DNA of 64,000 nucleotides, from the NCBI GenBank assembly GCA_965214415.1, contig CBDCBQ010000003.1, forward strand, positions 2,852,001-2,916,000, read 5' to 3'. Every line of letters begins with the position of its first letter. The stretch's first letter is position 1. The notes under the pieces are model-generated. The model did not search any database and was not told where the DNA came from. It saw nothing but the letters and a program-made list of their open reading frames with translations. The stretch comes from RH-AL1 sp965214415. Lineage in GTDB: Bacteria > Pseudomonadota > Alphaproteobacteria > Rhizobiales > Beijerinckiaceae. Of the stretch, positions 62,742-64,000 are shown one piece after another. Position numbers and translations under genes: made by a program.

Positions 62742-62975
62742 TCAGTGGCGCGTATCGGGCCTGTTGAACGTCAGCGAGATCGATGCGCTGACAATGGTCT
62801 GATTGTCATTGTCGCGCACATTCACGATCGCGCTCAATGACCCGCTACCGTGCACGATGAGATCGGCCAGCGTGCGTCTGATTTCGAAACAGACCTGCGA
62901 CATGTCGGCGACATCTTGACCGGTTTCGTCTCTTTGTAGCCGCCCGTCATGCAGATCGAAATAGTACTTCGCCAT
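62742..62975 (-). CDS. DUF6894 family small protein
   Basis: A 77-residue protein: MAKYYFDLHDGRLQRDETGQD is the typical opening of this family, which is common in Rhizobiales, followed by an FEIRRTLADLIV helix and IVNVRDNDNQTIVSASISL strands. Function unknown. It converges with nitH, leaving 7 bp between the stops. Confidence 0.8.
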   Translation of the reverse strand: MAKYYFDLHDGRLQRDETGQDVADMSQVCFEIRRTLADLIVHGSGSLSAIVNVRDNDNQTIVSASISLTFNRPDTRH

Positions 62976-63131
62976 TTAATCCTCAAAGCAAAATTTGATA
63001 CTAGTACTGTAAGTTTCCGCGTTCATGCCGCTCAAGGACTTGCCATGGGCTCTGTGTAGCCAAAAATCTCCCCTTCGGAAAGCGCTAATGAATACAATCG
63101 TCAAAATTCATTCGAAAGAGAGAGCCCGACC

Positions 63132-63548
63132 TCAGCGCACCAGCGGCCGGATCTCGCGCGGACGCCCGTCAAGATCCAACGCGACGAACGTGAAGATCGC
63201 GCCTGTCACCTTGTGCACGTCCTCGCCGTCGCGACGGCGCCGCCAGGCGGTAACCGCGAACCGCATGGACGTACGACCCGTCGACAGAAGCTCGGCGTAG
63301 ACGGTGACCTCGTCGCCGACCTTCACCGCCTGCATGAACGTGATCTGATCGACGGCGATGGTCGCGCAACGGCCCTGCGCATGCCGTGCCGCGGCACTGC
63401 CGGCGGCGAGATCCATCTGCCACAACAGCCAGCCGCCGAAGATATCGCCGGCGGGATTTGTGTCGGACGTCATCGCGATCGTTCGGATCGCCGGCTCGCA
63501 GGACGGCGGCCGATCCTCGATATCGGTCCTCTGGCTCGATCGGGTCAC
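63132..63548 (-). CDS. Acyl-CoA thioesterase, YciA-like hotdog
   Basis: A 138-residue hotdog-fold thioesterase. NPAGDIFGGWLLWQMDLAAGSAA (the conserved N-x-x-G-x-x-F-G-G) and TIAVDQITFMQAVKVGDEVTVYAEL are YciA marks. GTG 63548 is chosen as start, with GAGGAG six nt upstream; the frame extends 11 codons further with a weaker TTG. It hydrolyses acyl-CoA in the cytoplasm. The 156 bp between it and DUF6894 show nothing. Confidence 0.92.
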   Translation of the reverse strand: MTRSSQRTDIEDRPPSCEPAIRTIAMTSDTNPAGDIFGGWLLWQMDLAAGSAAARHAQGRCATIAVDQITFMQAVKVGDEVTVYAELLSTGRTSMRFAVTAWRRRRDGEDVHKVTGAIFTFVALDLDGRPREIRPLVR

Positions 63549-63689
63549 GGCTGTCTCCTCACGCGCTCGAACGCTAGCCAAGACCTTGATGAAAACAAAG
63601 ACCTCGACGAAAGCAAGCGACCCGTGCGGTTGCTAGGCCATAAGCGGGTGTTCGCGGGCGGCCTTGGCGCCCATCCTCCGGAGGATCGA

Positions 63690-64000
63690 TTGCTCCGCAT
63701 CTACCTCGCCGGGCCGGAGGTCTTCTGCCGCGAAAGCCGTCAGCTTGGCCTGGCCAAGCAGTCCCTCTGCGCCCGCTACCACTTTCTGGGCCTCTACCCG
63801 CTCGACGACGAGCTTGCGAACGATTTGCCGGCGTCCGACGAGCCTGCGTCCAAAGGGTCGGCGGATGCGGGGGAGATCTTCGCCAGATGCGTCCGCCTCA
63901 TGCACCAGGCCGAGGCCGGCATCTTCAACCTCACGCCATTTCGAGGACCCAGCGCCGATGTCGGCACGGTGTTCGAGCTCGGCTACATGGCGGCGATGGG
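63690..64000 (+). CDS. Nucleoside 2-deoxyribosyltransferase-like protein, cut by right edge
   Basis: At least 103 residues, running off the window. RIYLAGPEVFCRESRQLGLAK at the N-terminus and NLTPFRGPSADVGTVFELGYMAA at the edge match the nucleoside 2-deoxyribosyltransferase family, with the catalytic Glu in FELGY. The TTG at 63690 has GGAGG five nt before it; an in-frame GTG at 63624 is possible. It would transfer deoxyribose between nucleobases, in salvage, if active. Confidence 0.8.
   Translation, partial: MLRIYLAGPEVFCRESRQLGLAKQSLCARYHFLGLYPLDDELANDLPASDEPASKGSADAGEIFARCVRLMHQAEAGIFNLTPFRGPSADVGTVFELGYMAAM

Overview
The window reads as chromosomal DNA of a high-G+C alphaproteobacterium, most likely Hyphomicrobiales-like. 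The evidence is a groESL operon with a CIRCE element, a squalene-hopene cyclase, a CydAB/CIO-type quinol oxidase, an RpoN promoter, DUF6894 and DUF1365 families, frequent GTG/TTG starts and tightly overlapping stop/start pairs. Genus cannot be assigned from sequence reading alone. There is no integrase, IS element, phage or CRISPR array. One tRNA-Arg(TCG) lies at 29.1 kb.

Layout. (1) 0-5.4 kb: an ABC-transporter membrane gene cut by the left edge, an IHF/HU-like gene, groEL-groES behind CIRCE, and small envelope or hypothetical genes. (2) 5.6-15.6 kb: a lipid-modification block. A rightward FAD oxidoreductase-DUF1365-CFA synthase operon faces a leftward hydrolase-DUF1295-CFA-like methyltransferase operon with two tandem membrane paralogues, followed by squalene-hopene cyclase. 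(3) 15.9-28.7 kb: a probable C1-organosulfur island. It holds a TetR regulator, two MFS carriers, a SoxC/SorA-type sulfite dehydrogenase with cytochrome c, a flavin reductase, a four-gene Rieske monooxygenase whose alpha subunit has the CXH-X26-CX2H spacing of methanesulfonate monooxygenase, and a DmoA/NtaA-type flavin monooxygenase. Two related palindromic sites flank the island's transport and monooxygenase arms.

(4) 29-38.3 kb: tRNA-Arg, then a long leftward run poxB-cydA-cydB-cupin-mqo-fumC-tautomerase with 6-57 bp gaps, divergent from a LysR regulator. Pyruvate and malate oxidation would load the quinone pool and the bd-type oxidase would drain it, but cydA carries a frameshift. (5) 38.3-49.1 kb: prfA, a parDE toxin-antitoxin pair with both genes frameshifted, nitronate monooxygenase, a GGDEF-EAL protein, zwf, an aminotransferase with a frameshifted ProC-like partner, an acetamidase and a DUF1275 pseudogene. 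(6) 49.1-56.5 kb: a membrane-embedded spermidine-synthase-like protein with a Tat-exported isoaspartyl methyltransferase, a diguanylate cyclase, a methyltransferase and a MocR regulator.

(7) 56.7-62.7 kb: a complete Nit1C cluster (nitB to nitH order: MSMEG_0572 family, Nit1 nitrilase, radical SAM, GNAT, AIR-synthase-like, MSMEG_0570 family, flavoprotein) behind a good match to a sigma-54 promoter. Work in other bacteria has linked this cluster to cyanide assimilation; its chemistry is largely unknown. (8) The right end has a DUF6894 gene, an acyl-CoA thioesterase and a nucleoside deoxyribosyltransferase-like gene cut by the edge.

Five genes between 34 and 49.1 kb are broken (cydA, parE, parD, proC-like, DUF1275). 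The DUF1275 gene has both a frameshift and an in-frame stop, so at least one lesion looks like real decay; the single-base ones could be sequence errors.
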